64,000 nucleotides of DNA from Paragyromitra xinjiangensis. Its lineage: Eukaryota; Ascomycota; Pezizomycetes; Pezizales; Discinaceae. The stretch's first letter is position 1. Every line of letters starts with the position of its first letter. The stretch covers positions 434,001-498,000 of the forward strand of contig JBCAMK010000021.1 in the NCBI GenBank assembly GCA_038503065.1, written 5' to 3'. The notes beneath the pieces were generated by a model. It was not told the DNA's origin. It made no database searches and worked only from the letters and a program-made list of their open reading frames with translations. Positions 1-14,773 of the stretch are shown here, piece by piece. The position numbers were made by a program, and so were the translations under genes.

Positions 1-2401
1 ATGATCTTTCTATGATTTGTATTTTCTATCTCCTTTCATTACGACTCGCCCAAGTTTTGTCGGCATTTATACATAGGGGATCTTTCGGGGTTAAGGAGCT
101 AGTGATACACGTGTAAGTTTGTATGAGGGAGAGTAGTTGCTATCGTAATTGCTATGGCGACATGCATATACCTAGCTTCACCCACCTTTCAGCTTAGCTT
201 TGCTTTTTTATCCGGGTTTTTGCGGTTTGTGGATGTTGGTCTGCAACTTGCTGGAGGTGCCGCGGCGTTTGCTTTCTTATCTTTGTTTGCTTGGATATGT
301 TTTTCTTGGTGGGGGCTTACTTCAGGTTTGTTGGGTCATGTTTGCTTTGCGTTGCTTCTAGGTGCGAAATAAAAGCCAATTTGATATCTGTGACTATCAG
401 TTGCTGTTAGCGTGGGTGCAGCACGTTGATTTGGCTGGCGATCCTACGAAGAGGCCAATCATAGAGTCTGTCATGATACGCGATCGAAGGGCCTTTTATT
501 GAGCTCCGATTTCGTTATGTTTTACATAATGATGAAAGGGCTGTCTTTGTTGTAGATACCACGCTTCTTCGCCGGCTAGTGGAATTAAGCGGGAGCGCCC
601 CGTAGCAAGTAAGGCCGGAGCGCACTGCCCCAGAATATTCGTTATCAACATACCCTTTGCTCAACCCTTATAATGCCGAGTTGGGATTTACAAACCCCTA
701 AGTTCCATTGGGCTGTCCCTACTACCCAATTGAAGAAACGGGACATGGGGTTCGCAATGATTATGAATACCATTTTAACCAGATATGTACCACGAAAACG
801 CGATCCCCAGCCATTGGCTTTTAAGAGACCAGTAATCCAGTAATCATCCCTGCTAGCGCTACTAATCTATGCGCACCAAATACCTAATTTTAGGTTTGAA
901 AAATGCATTTGTTAGCTGCTGAATTAAACTACTGGCCCAAGTCTAGTTATTCTGAGAAATAGTCACGAGTATTATTTTGTTATACTCTCTGAGATAGAGG
1001 TGTGAGTTAAATATCATCTAACGCTAAGGTATTCCGGAAATAGTAGTAGGGATTACACAGGGTTTCACAGATCAATTCCTCGTAACATCTCCGAGATTAA
1101 ACCGAGTGATATATTATGAATATATTTAACAATGCCTTGGAGCCACCCCATCTAATTTTCATAAACCAATAATATTTTTACGTATGGCCTAAATGTATGA
1201 CGAATGCTAGGGTATTCAGGTTGTCGGAGGAGGGCATTTTGCTCCTTGGTTATTGTGCTCAATATATATTCTAGCTCTACCCACATATGCTTATACGTAC
1301 AGTTGTGTGATATGGTACACCTTTTGTCTAGCAGCAAGACTTACAAACAACTCATATTCAAGGGCTAGGATAGAACATTCCTTAGTCGTTTAGGAAACTT
1401 TGTGTTTGTGTTTAATTCGTCGAAAGTGTTACAAGGCACATTTAGCCGGCTGGGCTATGGCGCTCATTGGTATTTGGGCGAGATAAGAAAATTAGGAAAA
1501 GTTTGTCCATTTAACTTAGGGAGTAGAATTTTTTCATTTTGAGTTTATCCCCCACTAAGATTTAGCCTAGCTGGACCCGACTTTAGGAGGGTAGCCTAGC
1601 CTATAGAAGTAGTAGATAAACCTACGGCCGGCCTTACCTCATGATGGCGCTACATTGTAAGAGGGTATGGCTAGATATGCAGTTTGCATGAACTATACGT
1701 ACATAGAAATATGCCTGAACTAGTTTTGTTCATAGGAGATAGGGTGTAGGATGCCGCCCCCTGCAAAGTGCTATCAAATTAATCAGTAAATTTGTCGGCA
1801 AAGAAAAGAGAGGTGATAATAATAGTTGGCTCCAACTTACTTCTAGATAACTACATGAGAATATTATTGAACTGTACGCGTCTCGCGACAAGTTTACAGG
1901 TCTTGACGCCCTCCCACAACATTCCACCCTCGTTAGCCAATAGAAACTCTTATAGGCATGCTCTACAAGGTATGGAAACGCATCAATAAACACATTGCTC
2001 ATACAAACATATATGTCACACTACCCACTAAGGCAATGGGTTTAGCTCTGATATATCAGACACTTAGGAGTGGGAAAAGAATTACATTTTCTATGAGAAG
2101 ATCTCAAGGAAAAACTTTCTATCACTTGGAACTCCTGCAAGGTAAGTTGTGGCAGTAACTTCAGTGTCAACAGTTTGCTACTCCCCCTGGGTGGCTTGCC
2201 AAGAGATGTACGCTTCACCACATCCGAAATCTACTCCTAGAAGCTTTGTAGTTTTAGGTGACTTAGAATAGACTACCAGCTTTAGCATTTGAGGTAGCCC
2301 CACTAAGAAGTCAAAGTGAGTTACATCATAAACCATCACTCGATTCTAGTCCGTCCTAGTGTATAGTGAAGGCTTAAGTCTAGTAAAGGTCTAGATTACC
2401 T
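1..2401. other. gene-poor spacer
   Basis: No open frame here has splice sites, codon bias or a recognisable motif. The longest, 154-372 (+), is a hydrophobic stretch in T-rich DNA and looks like untranslated or random sequence. The base composition is close to even, with scattered AT-rich patches. I see no rRNA or tRNA. An upstream gene could end to the left of the window, but nothing here proves it. Confidence 0.6.
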
Positions 2402-2812
2402 TTTAGTAAAGAGCAAAGGAGCAGACTGCCTCCCGATCTAGAGGTGTACTTCTAAAATACCCTGCGGGTGTAAACTACCCCCCTCCCACCACGTAGATAC
2501 ACAACATAACAAGATATTTATTTCTTCATCATCATCACTACCGGTACAACCACATTCCATCAAATCTTGCTTGCCAGTTCAGCATGGGGCTCTCCAGGAA
2601 CAGCAGGAATTTGGGTTCTATATTCGTTTCAAGACTGCAATTGCGGAGAGCATGTCCACTAAAGAGCAAGCAAAGTTGGATCCAGCGATTTCTTCCAGAA
2701 ACAGCTTTTTATTGCTTCACGATGTGGGGTTTGATATTTCACTTGAGTTGAGGGTATTTTGGAACCGTACCTCTAAGCCGGGAGGCAGTCTGCACCTTTG
2801 CTCTTTAGTAAA
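2402..2812. mobile_element. MITE with 9-bp target duplication (Mutator-like)
   Basis: The element body is 2411-2803 (393 bp). It starts with GAGCAAAGGAGCAGACTG and ends with the inverse, CAGTCTGCACCTTTGCTC, so the terminal inverted repeats run at least 35 bp with few mismatches, to about 2445 and from about 2769. Both sides carry the same 9 bases, TTTAGTAAA (2402-2410 and 2804-2812), read as the target-site duplication. A 9-bp duplication is typical of the Mutator superfamily (established knowledge), so this is probably a non-autonomous Mutator-like MITE. The inside has no transposase frame; the 99-residue frame at 2571-2870 runs out of the element and is not convincing. A second element with the same outer bases lies at 41102-41505. 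Confidence 0.8.
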
Positions 2813-5800
2813 CCATAATTTTAAATATCTAATATTTAGTCTTTTTCCTAGTCCCCCACCAACCTCTTAATTAACCTCGGCCCACCTATCTTATTTTACT
2901 AGTTCACTAGATGTGTACGAATACCTGGGCTATGATGATCCCGTATCTTGAAACAGGAAAATGAAAATAGACATAGCGTACTGATATAACTATGTATCTG
3001 CTACCCCTGAGACTACATACTTTTGCAACGCTGGAGGACTAGTCCCTAAACTTACCAATCAACCGCATAACTCAAGCCTTGCCTCTCCATCGGCCACTCA
3101 CCCATTCCCTCTCTCCCTCTCAAGTTCTAGGCTTCCCCCCTCAAACGGAGATGGTTCGGCTTATCCCCTCTCTACAACAGTTACTACCATCTTCTTTCCA
3201 TTTGCGCCTCACGTGCATTGCCGTATATCCCACCTACACGTTTACCCTTATTGTCACCGTTAACCATAATCTACTATCATCACTTCCACAAACTACCATA
3301 ACTTCTGTTACCCACCTGTTCTCTGAACCATTAGTCAGTTCTACCGGTAGTAATAAATTTAGCGGAGAGGAAATTTCACTGTACATAACCCCTCTTTTTC
3401 GCTTAACCACCGATAACATTAAGTGCTAAGTTATAGTAGAATAGGACCAAAAGAGCGAAACATAAAATAAGGCAAGAACTAGAGGGGGAACACGTATAAT
3501 AGATCACTATCTACTAAAAATCTACATCCCTAAGTTACGTTGCCATAAGCTCTTATAAGCAAGTGCTGCAAAAATCTGTTCTAGGTTATGAGTACTAACA
3601 AAAACCAGACACACTGAAGCAGCATATTCAACACACTTAACTCTCCGACCAATGATTACCGATGTTGTGAACTCCCATGGATACAATGTATTCAGGCTTG
3701 CGATGATTATATATGTACTAGGACGCATGGTTCTAAATTAAATAACTATTTAGTAACCACTATTAGTAGACGCTCAAGCTCTGTTCTTTAGATTCTCGAA
3801 TTCTAGGCTTTCAGACGATCACTGCAGAAACAGGCGATTGATGCCATTTCCAATAGAATTTGAAAAATGATGTAGAGTATCACATTTTCATGAATACCAG
3901 TGTGGCCGGGGTAACCATAATCTCCCAGCTGGCAAGCATAAAACCCTTAGCCAGAAAAGAACGATCTGATTAGATTTAACTGTAGGATAACACAAGGAAC
4001 TATAGTAATCATCACCCAGGAGGGTTTATCTAGCATGAACCACCCACCGTAACACTACCCAATAGCGGATGGTTCCTCATGAGAACCCGAGGCAAACCTT
4101 CCCCGATTCTCTATTAATCTCTAGGTTCTATCTCTAGCAATATTCCACACGGAATAATCTACCACAAAAGGCAAAAAAGTATTCTATATAAGTCAGATAA
4201 TTGCTACTACAGAGGGGGAGCTTCTATAATCTCTCACTGAAAATTGGAACTCTCACACAGGATCCGGAAAATTTGATTTGGGAATATTAGTCTTGCCCGA
4301 GCCTCACAACTAAAGCTCTGGGGGCCGAGACAACAGAATAGCCTCCCGAGATCACTAAGTAATAAGCGAGTAAAGGCACCATTAACCTAATGTTTACGGG
4401 ATCGAAGGAGTTACCTCATACTCAATAGGCCAACTACACTAGACCCAAATTTAGACCTAGCCCGCAAACCTCCAAACTCACGTCAGGATTAGACCATATA
4501 ATTTCGAAAGGATCGCCCAAGAGGATGCCAGAATCCATTCAAAGAACATTCATGGGGTATTCTCGTCTGTTACTACAGGGCCTCTAACTAGTTCAAAGAT
4601 CGAAGTGGATCCCGCCGCTCAGCCAAGCAGTCCTTTCAAGCCGTATAGTTCACGAGGCTACCCAAAATGGGTTCCGCCGATTCTTCAAGCGTCTCCGGTT
4701 TATGGTGAGTCCTGCCTTGCCCTGTTCGCTCACCCTTAGGATTATGTGTATAAAGTGGGTATCACAGTAGTTACATGCATTATCTACCCTCACAATAGAC
4801 CTAACCCGCTCTACTCTTCTATTTTTAAGCTTTTCTACTACCCAACACGTGCCTAAATTAGCAAATCAAGGGTTAAGAGAAAAGAGGAGAGAAGTGTTAC
4901 TCGTTCTATTAATCAGGACAGGAGAGGTGGAAAAGTAGTAAGGAGGTAGACAAGTCCATGTCTCCAAGCCGCGTTAGCAGTGACGACATGTACAGTATAT
5001 GCCTTGATTCTAGCTTGCTATGCTCGCGGGCCACATTGCTTTTAAGGTTCCGCTGTAGTAGTCCCCACGTAGCGCCCTGGGCTATGCGGGTGATAGAGCA
5101 ATAGAAACACGAAATTATTTTTTTTTAGCCGTGCTGTTACTCGTTTCGCTACTACCTTAGTAGTTCTAACGCACCAAAATGCGCTGGTTTATTTGTCTAG
5201 GTGGCTCGTGAAACACCGAACACGGTAAACCCCGCAGGTGTCACTCAATCGCTTCTCCTACAAAATTTAGTACCCCCTCGGGGTTTGTATATGTTAACGT
5301 CGGTAACTTCCTTGCCTCCCATCAAATTATATGAACTATAGCCCCCCGGATGCGTGTATAAAAAATCAATCAACCAATCAACTATAGCTCCCGCTAGCGC
5401 ACCCGCGGTCGATCTGATGCCTAAATTACCAAAGCCATTAATGAGTCCAGCTTCAGAGAATAGCCGAGAAAAGGGGGTTCCGAAAACCTCTCTATATATG
5501 CACTAAAATATATTCTCCGGCACACCGTTTGGAAGCTGGACGAAGTTTCCTTGCTACCACCATGCCTCTCGTTCCGGTGCCTCAATATCGGGATGTTGAG
5601 TTAATTCTAGGAAGCACAAGGTTTCGCACCTTGCATTTGTGCCACGTGCGCGTATCCAATCATGCAGCTTAGAAATGAACCAACGCTAGGAAGTAAACGG
5701 CAAAGCTTTCCCGACAACTAAGAAGTGATAGACTTCACCAGCAAGGTTGCAAGTTTAACATCCAGATAAAGGATCACACATTTCTTTTGACGCTCGTTCA

Positions 5801-8677
5801 ATCATTATCTTAGGTATTGGTCGATCGACGTCGTGTCAAGAGGGCAATCGATGACATGTAGTCACATCATAGACTATCACTCGAACGTATACCAACTCGC
5901 TTTTTGGCCACTTACCTTCCCCAAAGATCACCGACAGAGTCTTTACCCACTTCTTAGATATTCTTTGAAACCCTCCAAAGACCTTCTTCACGGCGCCCTT
6001 GCTCTTGTCGCGCCTCCTATCTGATATTTGGTTGTTATTGGGATGACTCATACAAGACTTCGCCTGGGTATTAGGGAAATCGAGGGGTGGAGGAGCTCTA
6101 CCTGAAGCTACCCCCTTCTTTGATCTTCTGTCGATATGCGTTTGCGCTCAACGGCTAGCATGATTGGCATGGACAGCTAGAGGACTGACTAATTCATAGC
6201 TGTGTTTTATCCATCATAAATCAGAATATACTACGCCCTCGTATTCCTTTAGATTTTATGACAGCTAACAAGGCGAAAACTACCCCGCACTCCACGTCAC
6301 GTACGCTTAATCTCGGATTTGTCCGTAGATCAGAAATCGTCACTGAGTCAATATATCCTCCAGTCGATAGCATATACTCTGTGAGTTATAGTGACTCGGA
6401 ATTCGTGTGTGGGGTATTTAATGGTTAGAATTTGGACAAGAAATTCAAGCCATGCTAGGGCGCCAACATCGTACGATGTTTCCTTTTAAGGCGTACGCTG
6501 TGATCATTAGCCAAAATTATTCGACCCCTACAGCAATTTTATCACAGGAAGCATCACTACATCAGGTTTGTCACTCACCAAGTTTTCGGCACAATACGAG
6601 CTAGCTAGCCCCGATTAAATGATGTAATCTAGAGAGGAAATAGACCGTAATGCAAGTATAAGGACAAGAAAGATATAAAGCATGAACTAATAGGCGTGTG
6701 ATTTATTTAGTTTGAACAACAAAAAAATTTATAATGTGCTCCTATCAATTTTAAACCTTTTTAAACCCTCAGTCTTCAATATCACTGTGTTAACACACAA
6801 AGTCAGCGATTGTAATGGTGACGAGCCCACACGAACGGATGCGGATAGCGATTCCGGCAAAACATAACCCCCTCCTCAGAGTTGAAATGTGGGATTGAGA
6901 ATCCTTCTTGGTTTGATGACTCATATCAAAAAAAACGTTAGCTACGTACTAGTACTACCTTCAACCCACCACGAAACTCCGACTAGTCGCACGGCCCGTT
7001 CATTCCAGGGATATGCTGCATGTCACATCGCAATGGTGATAATTGCCCGAGAATAGAAGCAGTTACCGAAATATAAAACGCCGCTTCGTATTGCGAGTCT
7101 CGAGGACGCCCAGGATTAAGCTTTCGATTTCTAATCCGTGGTGGACTTACCCGGACTAGATATGTGGGGAAACCTTAGCATCTTTTAAGTTGTGGGGGCC
7201 AAGGACGTATGTGGCTCTTAATGATGCCATTCAAACAACTGAACCATTCAAATATTATTTCAATAACCGCTTCCCCCGGCGTGGCCACATGAAGAGGGTG
7301 TCGAAGACATGAATTTGTAATGGGGTTGTGCCCCGCGGAAAAATGTGTGGTTACAGGGAGGGTGTCATCATGCATTTTCGGCTTGCCAAAGGATGATGCC
7401 CAGGTTCCGGCTCGCTTAGGACGCAAGGCTACAAGAGTTAACTAATCTAGTCCTTTCTTCCCAGATTGTCTGGTCCAAGAGGTTCGGTGAAAGGCACCAG
7501 CTCTTGATCTGACTCATACACACTCACCTCTATTCTTTCCTTCTAGAACCTTTCCTACTTTCCAGAACGATGGGCAAGGCTCAGGTTGTTCCAGGAAATG
7601 ACATGTCAGTACTAGTGAGGCTATTCCTCCTTTACGTTATTCAGTAGGAAATTTCAATTTAGCATGCGCATCAGTAGCTCAGACTCTGGAAGAATGATGT
7701 GGATCAAAGGTCACAGATTCAATATACGTCCCAAGCAGAAATCAGGTCTCGATAGCACATGCATTTGCACACGCGAACCTGAAGTGAATCTAGCTTATCA
7801 CTCTTTAACCATTAAAAACGTAAAATTTTGCAATTTTGCCTTTTGAGATCAAACCTGCCAAGATCTATACGCATAAATTTACTCCTAAACGGGTAGGGTA
7901 AGCTCAATACGGTCTGGAGTAGTTGACTGATATCGGCTTCATGGCAGTATACCCCTATGATATTAATATAACCACGGATAAGTATCCGCCCCCATGAGGA
8001 CAGACCGGGACCTGTAACGAGCTCGAAGCTAAAATCCCATATCTCTTACATGCTTAAGATGGAAAATCTTAGACAATAGATTCACATATTACAATTACTC
8101 AGCAGAACCGACATCAGTGTTACTATTGCGTGACTCAGTTGCAATTCCCCATGTCTCGAGGTATTGAAATATTCCACATAAAGTTTACAACACTCCCAAC
8201 TCAACTCCTTCAGAGGCCCAAGATATCTAGTAGAGTAGCATCGCCCGTACTGCTAGCTACTGTATTCTCTATACAAATCACGCCTAAGCACGCAATTCCA
8301 CACCTAAATCAGCATCGTTGGCAATAGGTCAAACTAACTTACCAACACGAAACACTCCCACGACGACTTATACATATATACCCATTACATTAGTTCTTGG
8401 TACTCAAAATAGGTCTCGCTACCAGCACAACAAGATCATATCCCGATTAACCCGGCATACATAAACATCTAGATTTACGACCGCGCACATTAGGGTCATT
8501 TGAGCATTAGTTGTTTGTTCCTAGGCCTTAAGTCTTTCAAGGCATTCCCCGATTATTGGCTAGACACAACCGAGTATACCTACAATAGTTCCCTTCTTAT
8601 TAGCCTCAGATATTACCCCGCGCATCTCTCTCCAAGGAGCTACAACCTACCTGTGAAGCACTCCACACTCCGTAGCG
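2813..8677. other. gene-poor spacer
   Basis: Nearly 6 kb without a gene I can support. Frames of 60-116 residues are scattered on both strands (for example 3079-3429 + and 7175-7426 -) but lack splice sites that extend them and resemble nothing I know. One short segment, 5925-6051 on the minus strand, has exon-like codon use and a perfect donor site; it is reported as a finding. At 7668-7740 there is a faint tRNA-like A-box and B-box arrangement that does not fold; it is listed among the rejected items. Confidence 0.55.
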
Positions 8678-10250
8678 ATGTTCAGCAGCGCTTCTACGAT
8701 AGCGACGAGGAACTCAGTAGTGAGTTCTGTAATGGCCACACTACAAGCGGAAAGACCGCAGATTTCAATAACTATTGATGGAGACGATCCAACTGCGTAT
8801 AACGGACGGCTTGGTTCCTTCTCAACACTAGAAACGATCAAAGGAGAGGTGAATATCACTGCAATCTCCGACACCAGGTTTGACGATATCCAAATTACTT
8901 TTGAAGGTAAGCCACAGTAGCCTTATTCTAACAACTTATATATAACAAACTATAATATTCCTAACAAATTGCTGTTCCTAGGCCAACAACGAACATGGAT
9001 GGACAGATTCGGTACGACCCCAGGTATGTCGGGTCGAAGCACTTCCAAAATTACTGTATGTGAATTATTTGATACTCTCTTTAATCACATTTCTAATAAA
9101 TTTATAGTTTCTTCGATTAAACCAACCTATTGATGAGACCATGCTCCCAATCCCCAGAATCGCTGAAAAGGGTAAAACATACACTTTCCCCTTCACGTTC
9201 GTGATACCCGAGCGCCTGCTTGATTCAACCTGCACCCACAAAGTCAGTAACGATGCTGTCCGCGAAGCACATCTGCAACTCCCACCGTCAGCTGGTGATC
9301 CCTGCCTCCCTGGGGAAAGCGGATGTCTAATTGACGACCTTTTCCCGGACATGACGCGAATTTCTTATTATATCCAAGTCAAGATGTTACGCCGTCGCGA
9401 GTCTGACGGCAAAGCTGTCACTCTCGCCGATTCGTCTCGCAAGGTGCGGGTTATGCCAAACTTCGAAGAGATTCCGCCTATACATGTTCAGGACCACCCG
9501 GGTGACTATGCGCTACGCGCAGAAAAGGACATAAAAAAGGGTTTTTTCAAGGGAAAACTAGGCCGGTTAGTAGCTGAAACTGAGCAACCAAAGGCTCTAC
9601 GTCTTTCCAGAGATTCTTTATGCCCACCTACAACGATGGTCTCAGTGTCAGTCTGGTTCACTCCTACTGATGAGTCACTTGAACCGCCGAAACTGGGCAC
9701 TTTAGCAGCGAAATTGAAGATTTCAACTTTCTTTTCGACTTCGCTAATCAACTACACACCGAGACTGAGCTCGCGTATGAATGACGTATTACTAGGATAC
9801 TATGGTGAATCTCTTTTGCTCTCATCGCGGTGTATGGAAGGGGTCAAATGGGTCAAAAATTCTTCAAGCCCAACAACGTATAAAGCAACATTACTCGTCC
9901 CGATCACAACGCCAAAATGCAAGGTGCTTGTTCCAAGCTTCATGACTTGCCTTATGTCGCGTTCCTATACACTCGACCTTTCTGTTGCTATTCAAGCCTC
10001 CACCCATTCACACCCCGCAGTTTCGCTAAAGCTCCCATTACAAGTTTCACATCCATCTACCCCCTCTTCGCCAGTAGCTATAGCATCAAGCGCAGGCATA
10101 GATGAATTTTTCACGCCGCGCTCTGTCGCCCCTCCCCCAGGATCAGAGCAAAACAGATCTGGGCTACCAGGCTATTCGGTGTTTGCTGGTGCAGTGCCAC
10201 CCCCGCCACGGATACCATCCCCTCTCGGAATCTCGCCTGGGTGCGGTTGA
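8678..10250 (+). CDS. arrestin-like protein
   Basis: A fungal arrestin-domain protein of about 481 residues. Such proteins usually act as adaptors between cargo membrane proteins and the ubiquitin ligase of the endocytic pathway (family knowledge; cargo unknown here). Exons: 8678-8906, 8982-9055, 9108-10250. Both introns are short (75 and 52 bp) and have CTAAC/CTAAT branch sites just before the AG. Phases join cleanly. The arrestin N-terminal fold covers roughly residues 25-190: a start with SITIDGDD, then GEVNI, then FEGQQRTW, then the long FPFTFVIPERL strand. The C-terminal half contains VSVSVWFTP and YKATLLVPI strands. The tail is rich in Ser and Pro and ends GISPGCG, an ending I remember from fungal arrestins. 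No PPxY motif (Rsp5-type ligase site) was obvious, so the partner ligase is not shown. The start is the first ATG in frame. The gene stands alone. Confidence 0.85.
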
Positions 10251-12404
10251 ATTTTTTTTCCTTCTCCTCCTGTTCGATTTTACGAATTCCTTTATTTTTA
10301 CATCTAGTTCTTACATTGGCACAGAAATAGGACGGTGTGACGACGGCCACAACTGATCGAGTAAGTATTTTTTGCTTTTATATTTTGTTTACCAGCATAC
10401 ATAGATTTTTGTGGAATTATGAAGGGTCTTTTTATTTCCAATTCAGTCTTTATTATAGTAGTGACAATAGTACAAAATTATAAATTGCTTGTCAAAAATC
10501 AAAAAGCCTCGAAATCGATTTCCTAATATATGCATATATATCTATCTGATTACTGGTCCAACAACACTCCCTAATTACGATGACCAAAGCACGCTAAGAC
10601 GTTGGGTTAAAGATCTTACATCTATGTCACCAAAGGGCTAGACTCGAAGCTTATTTAACCTCTTGGCATAAACTGCGGAGTAGATACTTTGGTTGACGTT
10701 TCGTCATAACGATTTATTGTGGTTAGAGTTGGCAGTTTCTAGTCTACACACCCACCGAAGTAGCTAGGAATCTGTAGTTTGGACATGTGCTTGGCTTCAC
10801 GGCCTACAGATTGCAGTGATTTAACTAGTTAAAGAAAAAAACAAATAAAAGTAAAAAAGTGATGAGCTGCAAAAATGTATTGATTCGCGAGTGATACCAC
10901 ATGATCAAATTTTCCGTGCAATCACTTATGCTCTACCATAGAATTAGTGGTATACGAATAGGTCTTACGTATATTTTCTAGTAATGAGATTTATTGCTTT
11001 TGAGTACGGTCCAGGTACTGTCGAAGCTCGAGAATTCTCCTTAGTTAGATTATATTTTCTTATGTCAACAAGCAGATTATTCTAAGCCTTAGTCAGGATA
11101 ATGTATTCCTTACCAGACCATACTCGAGAAAATGGAGCCATAGTCTAAGCGCTCTAATCTACCACCTCTATTCAGTATGGAATAAAAAAAGAGAGGGGCT
11201 TTGGTACCGTTGTTGGAATTGGGTTTCGTGATCTGGTATGGTACGGAAAGCCCCAGAAAGTATGTCATGGAAGCTTTTAGTATACGTGCGCAACTTACAT
11301 GCCTGGGCCATGCTAGAGTCGAGCCAGCCAGCCAGCCAAGCCTTCTCTCTGGTACTATCCATCTATCTACACCTGCAGAAACATTGCGCCGAACCGAGTG
11401 ACCTCCCGTGAACCTACGGAGCTTACAAAACATAATCAATTCTCAAGCTTAGAAAGAAAGTGTATATTAACAGTCATACCGTATGAATAGGCAGCGTAGA
11501 TTGTCTAGAAATAGTACTCTGCCTTACCTATTTGATGGCGATGTGCTGTGCGAGCCCGGATAAAATTACCTGTTTGAATAGTTCTTCTACACGAGACTAT
11601 TCTACTAGTAGCCCCCCTACAGATGGTGGACGACCTTACTTTAAACACAAAGTCGAAGACATGCATGTTAAGCGCGTACCATAAAAATCTAAAGCAGTAG
11701 TCACCAGCATGAGGACGCGCGCCTTCAGGGCGCGTATCGTCGGGGCGCGTATCATTAAATGTTTACTAGGCTTACATGTACTTCAGGTTTTCGAAAACAA
11801 AATACAAATGTCTACATCGCCCCGCGATCCGAATCTATAGTGTACCGTCCCGCTGTCAAATTCTGTACTATTCCTTAAGTCTCTTAGAATACCGTTAGAA
11901 GTGCCAACTACTCCAGTTTCAGCCATTTTAGTCATCTTCTCAGCTTCCGAGTCACATCATATTAATCATTCCATTTTTTCTATTTCCGCTCAAGCAGACG
12001 AACGGCACACACTGGCCCATCCTTTTAACCCTCGAACCCCGTATGTAAGAACCAAAGAAACCGAACAAACCCAATAAAACATAAATCCTCACCAAACGGC
12101 CCACAAACGAAGGAAAGAACTGAAAGGAAAAATGGTTCCCCCAATACGCGAACTTTATTTTTTTCTTTTCAATTATATTCTTTCCTCATCTTTCGGAAAC
12201 AACAAGAGCAAAACAACCGAATTTGTCGTAGTAAAAAAGAAGATTCAATTTCCCCCATTTATCCCAGCTTGTCCCATAGTAACATGAAAAAGGTAAAAGA
12301 AAGAAACGCGATCGGAAAGAGTATACGATGCTGGGGAAAATGGACGGAAGGCATAGGGCATCGTTACCCGATCATTGCTTTTGGGTGTCGTGGGAGTATC
12401 TCGT
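10251..12404. other. convergent intergenic region
   Basis: This lies between the 3' ends of the arrestin gene (+) and the Ran gene (-). About 2.1 kb of mostly AT-rich sequence with many stop codons. The last ~400 bp next to the Ran stop codon is purine-rich on the plus strand and probably includes that gene's 3' untranslated region. A small GC-rich run of repeated GGCGCGTATC units sits at about 11735-11755. No gene seen. Confidence 0.6.
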
Positions 12405-13557
<1,153 letters not shown>

Positions 13558-14773
13558 TATGAAGGTGTAGTATTAGGTGAAGACGAAGTTGACAGAGTGT
13601 TGCTAGTTGTAACGCTAGCGAATATGACGATGGTCTCGTGTATTCTTGAGCAGGGAAACGAGAATATTAGCAACCTCACGCGATGGGAATGAGAAGAAGA
13701 TTTTGACCAAGAGCCCGGGAAATACCTTTTTGAGGGTTAAGAAGGGAAGAAACGGGGAAAATCGTGGTTGCGGTGTCAGTGGATTTGTAGACGTGTTTGG
13801 GTGAGGGGCAGAAAGAGAGAGAGAGGGAAAGGGGAGGGGAAAGCCAGCAGGCCAACAAGCAAGGAGTGATGACTCGCGGCTGGGCGTCGCCGCTGGCCTG
13901 GCAACCAAAATTTTTCCAGCCTCTGAAGCCGGTGGACTCCAACCCCTCTTGGCGTTTTTTTCATTGGCCCCCCCCAACTGAAAAACCCTAACCCTTCGAT
14001 CGAAAGAATGCATCGCGTTGTTTTCTACGATCTTCCACCAGAATGCCCAATTCGCAAGCTGCACTCTATCGCTCGATCATGAAGCAGACCCATTTCCGGA
14101 AGGTTTCGTTCAAGGAGCCTCTCCGCCAGCGAAGATATACGTACACTAGTCCTGCCCTTGGTCGGGAAACAAAGTTCGTTCACACAGCTACAGTAGCGTA
14201 CTAGGATTATAAAACTTGCTCAGGCGGTTACAAAATGCCTTCGTATAAAGAGGGTAATAATTTAACACGTAAGGTGGGGTCATGGTATTTTTATTTTGTT
14301 TTTCCCCAAAGGTTTCTTGAAGGCTACCAGCGCGAACGTGCTCTGTCGGGCTGTATCATTTTATGCTCCAGGAATTGATTTCATGTGAGCTCAGGTGAAA
14401 AAAGTTGCTGCAGAGCACTCCCTTCGTACGACGCCTATCTCCCTCAACCCAATGTAAAGTAGCTATCTAACACAAAAGAAAGGATCATCCATCAATAACC
14501 ATCAGTATATTCACTCCTGGTAAAATAAAAATAAATAAAGAAAAGAAAGGCATCCCGAAACGATTATGGCCTTTGAGACGAAGTAACAAGTAAAATATAT
14601 AATAACAAATTTCAACACCGGGTATCGCTATCCTCATACAAAAGATAACCAGAAATTCGTCCCCGTGGGAACTAAACGAGCAGACAATACACTTAAGAGA
14701 AAGACGCCAGGAGTGGTCAAGTATCGCACAAAATCAAACGCAAGTCCTAGGCTACCAATGGACCAGAAATTGT
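13558..14773. other. promoter side of Ran, 3' side of NoxA
   Basis: Both neighbours are read leftwards, so this 1.2 kb holds the Ran promoter and 5' leader and the 3' end of the oxidase gene. On the minus strand, pyrimidine-rich stretches lie at about 13680-13830, typical of fungal housekeeping promoters. A 149-residue frame (13615-14064, -) lies in the leader region; its Pro/Ser/Leu-rich, low-complexity make-up argues against a protein. Confidence 0.55.

Noticed and set aside
154..372. 72-residue hydrophobic frame
   Set aside because: T-rich DNA gives hydrophobic codons by chance; no splice sites or motif.
7668..7740. tRNA-like string (TAGCTCAG then GATTCAATA)
   Set aside because: Acceptor, anticodon and T stems do not pair; at most an old tRNA-derived relic.
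13615..14064. 149-residue minus frame upstream of Ran
   Set aside because: Pro/Ser/Leu-rich low-complexity reading of a pyrimidine-rich leader.
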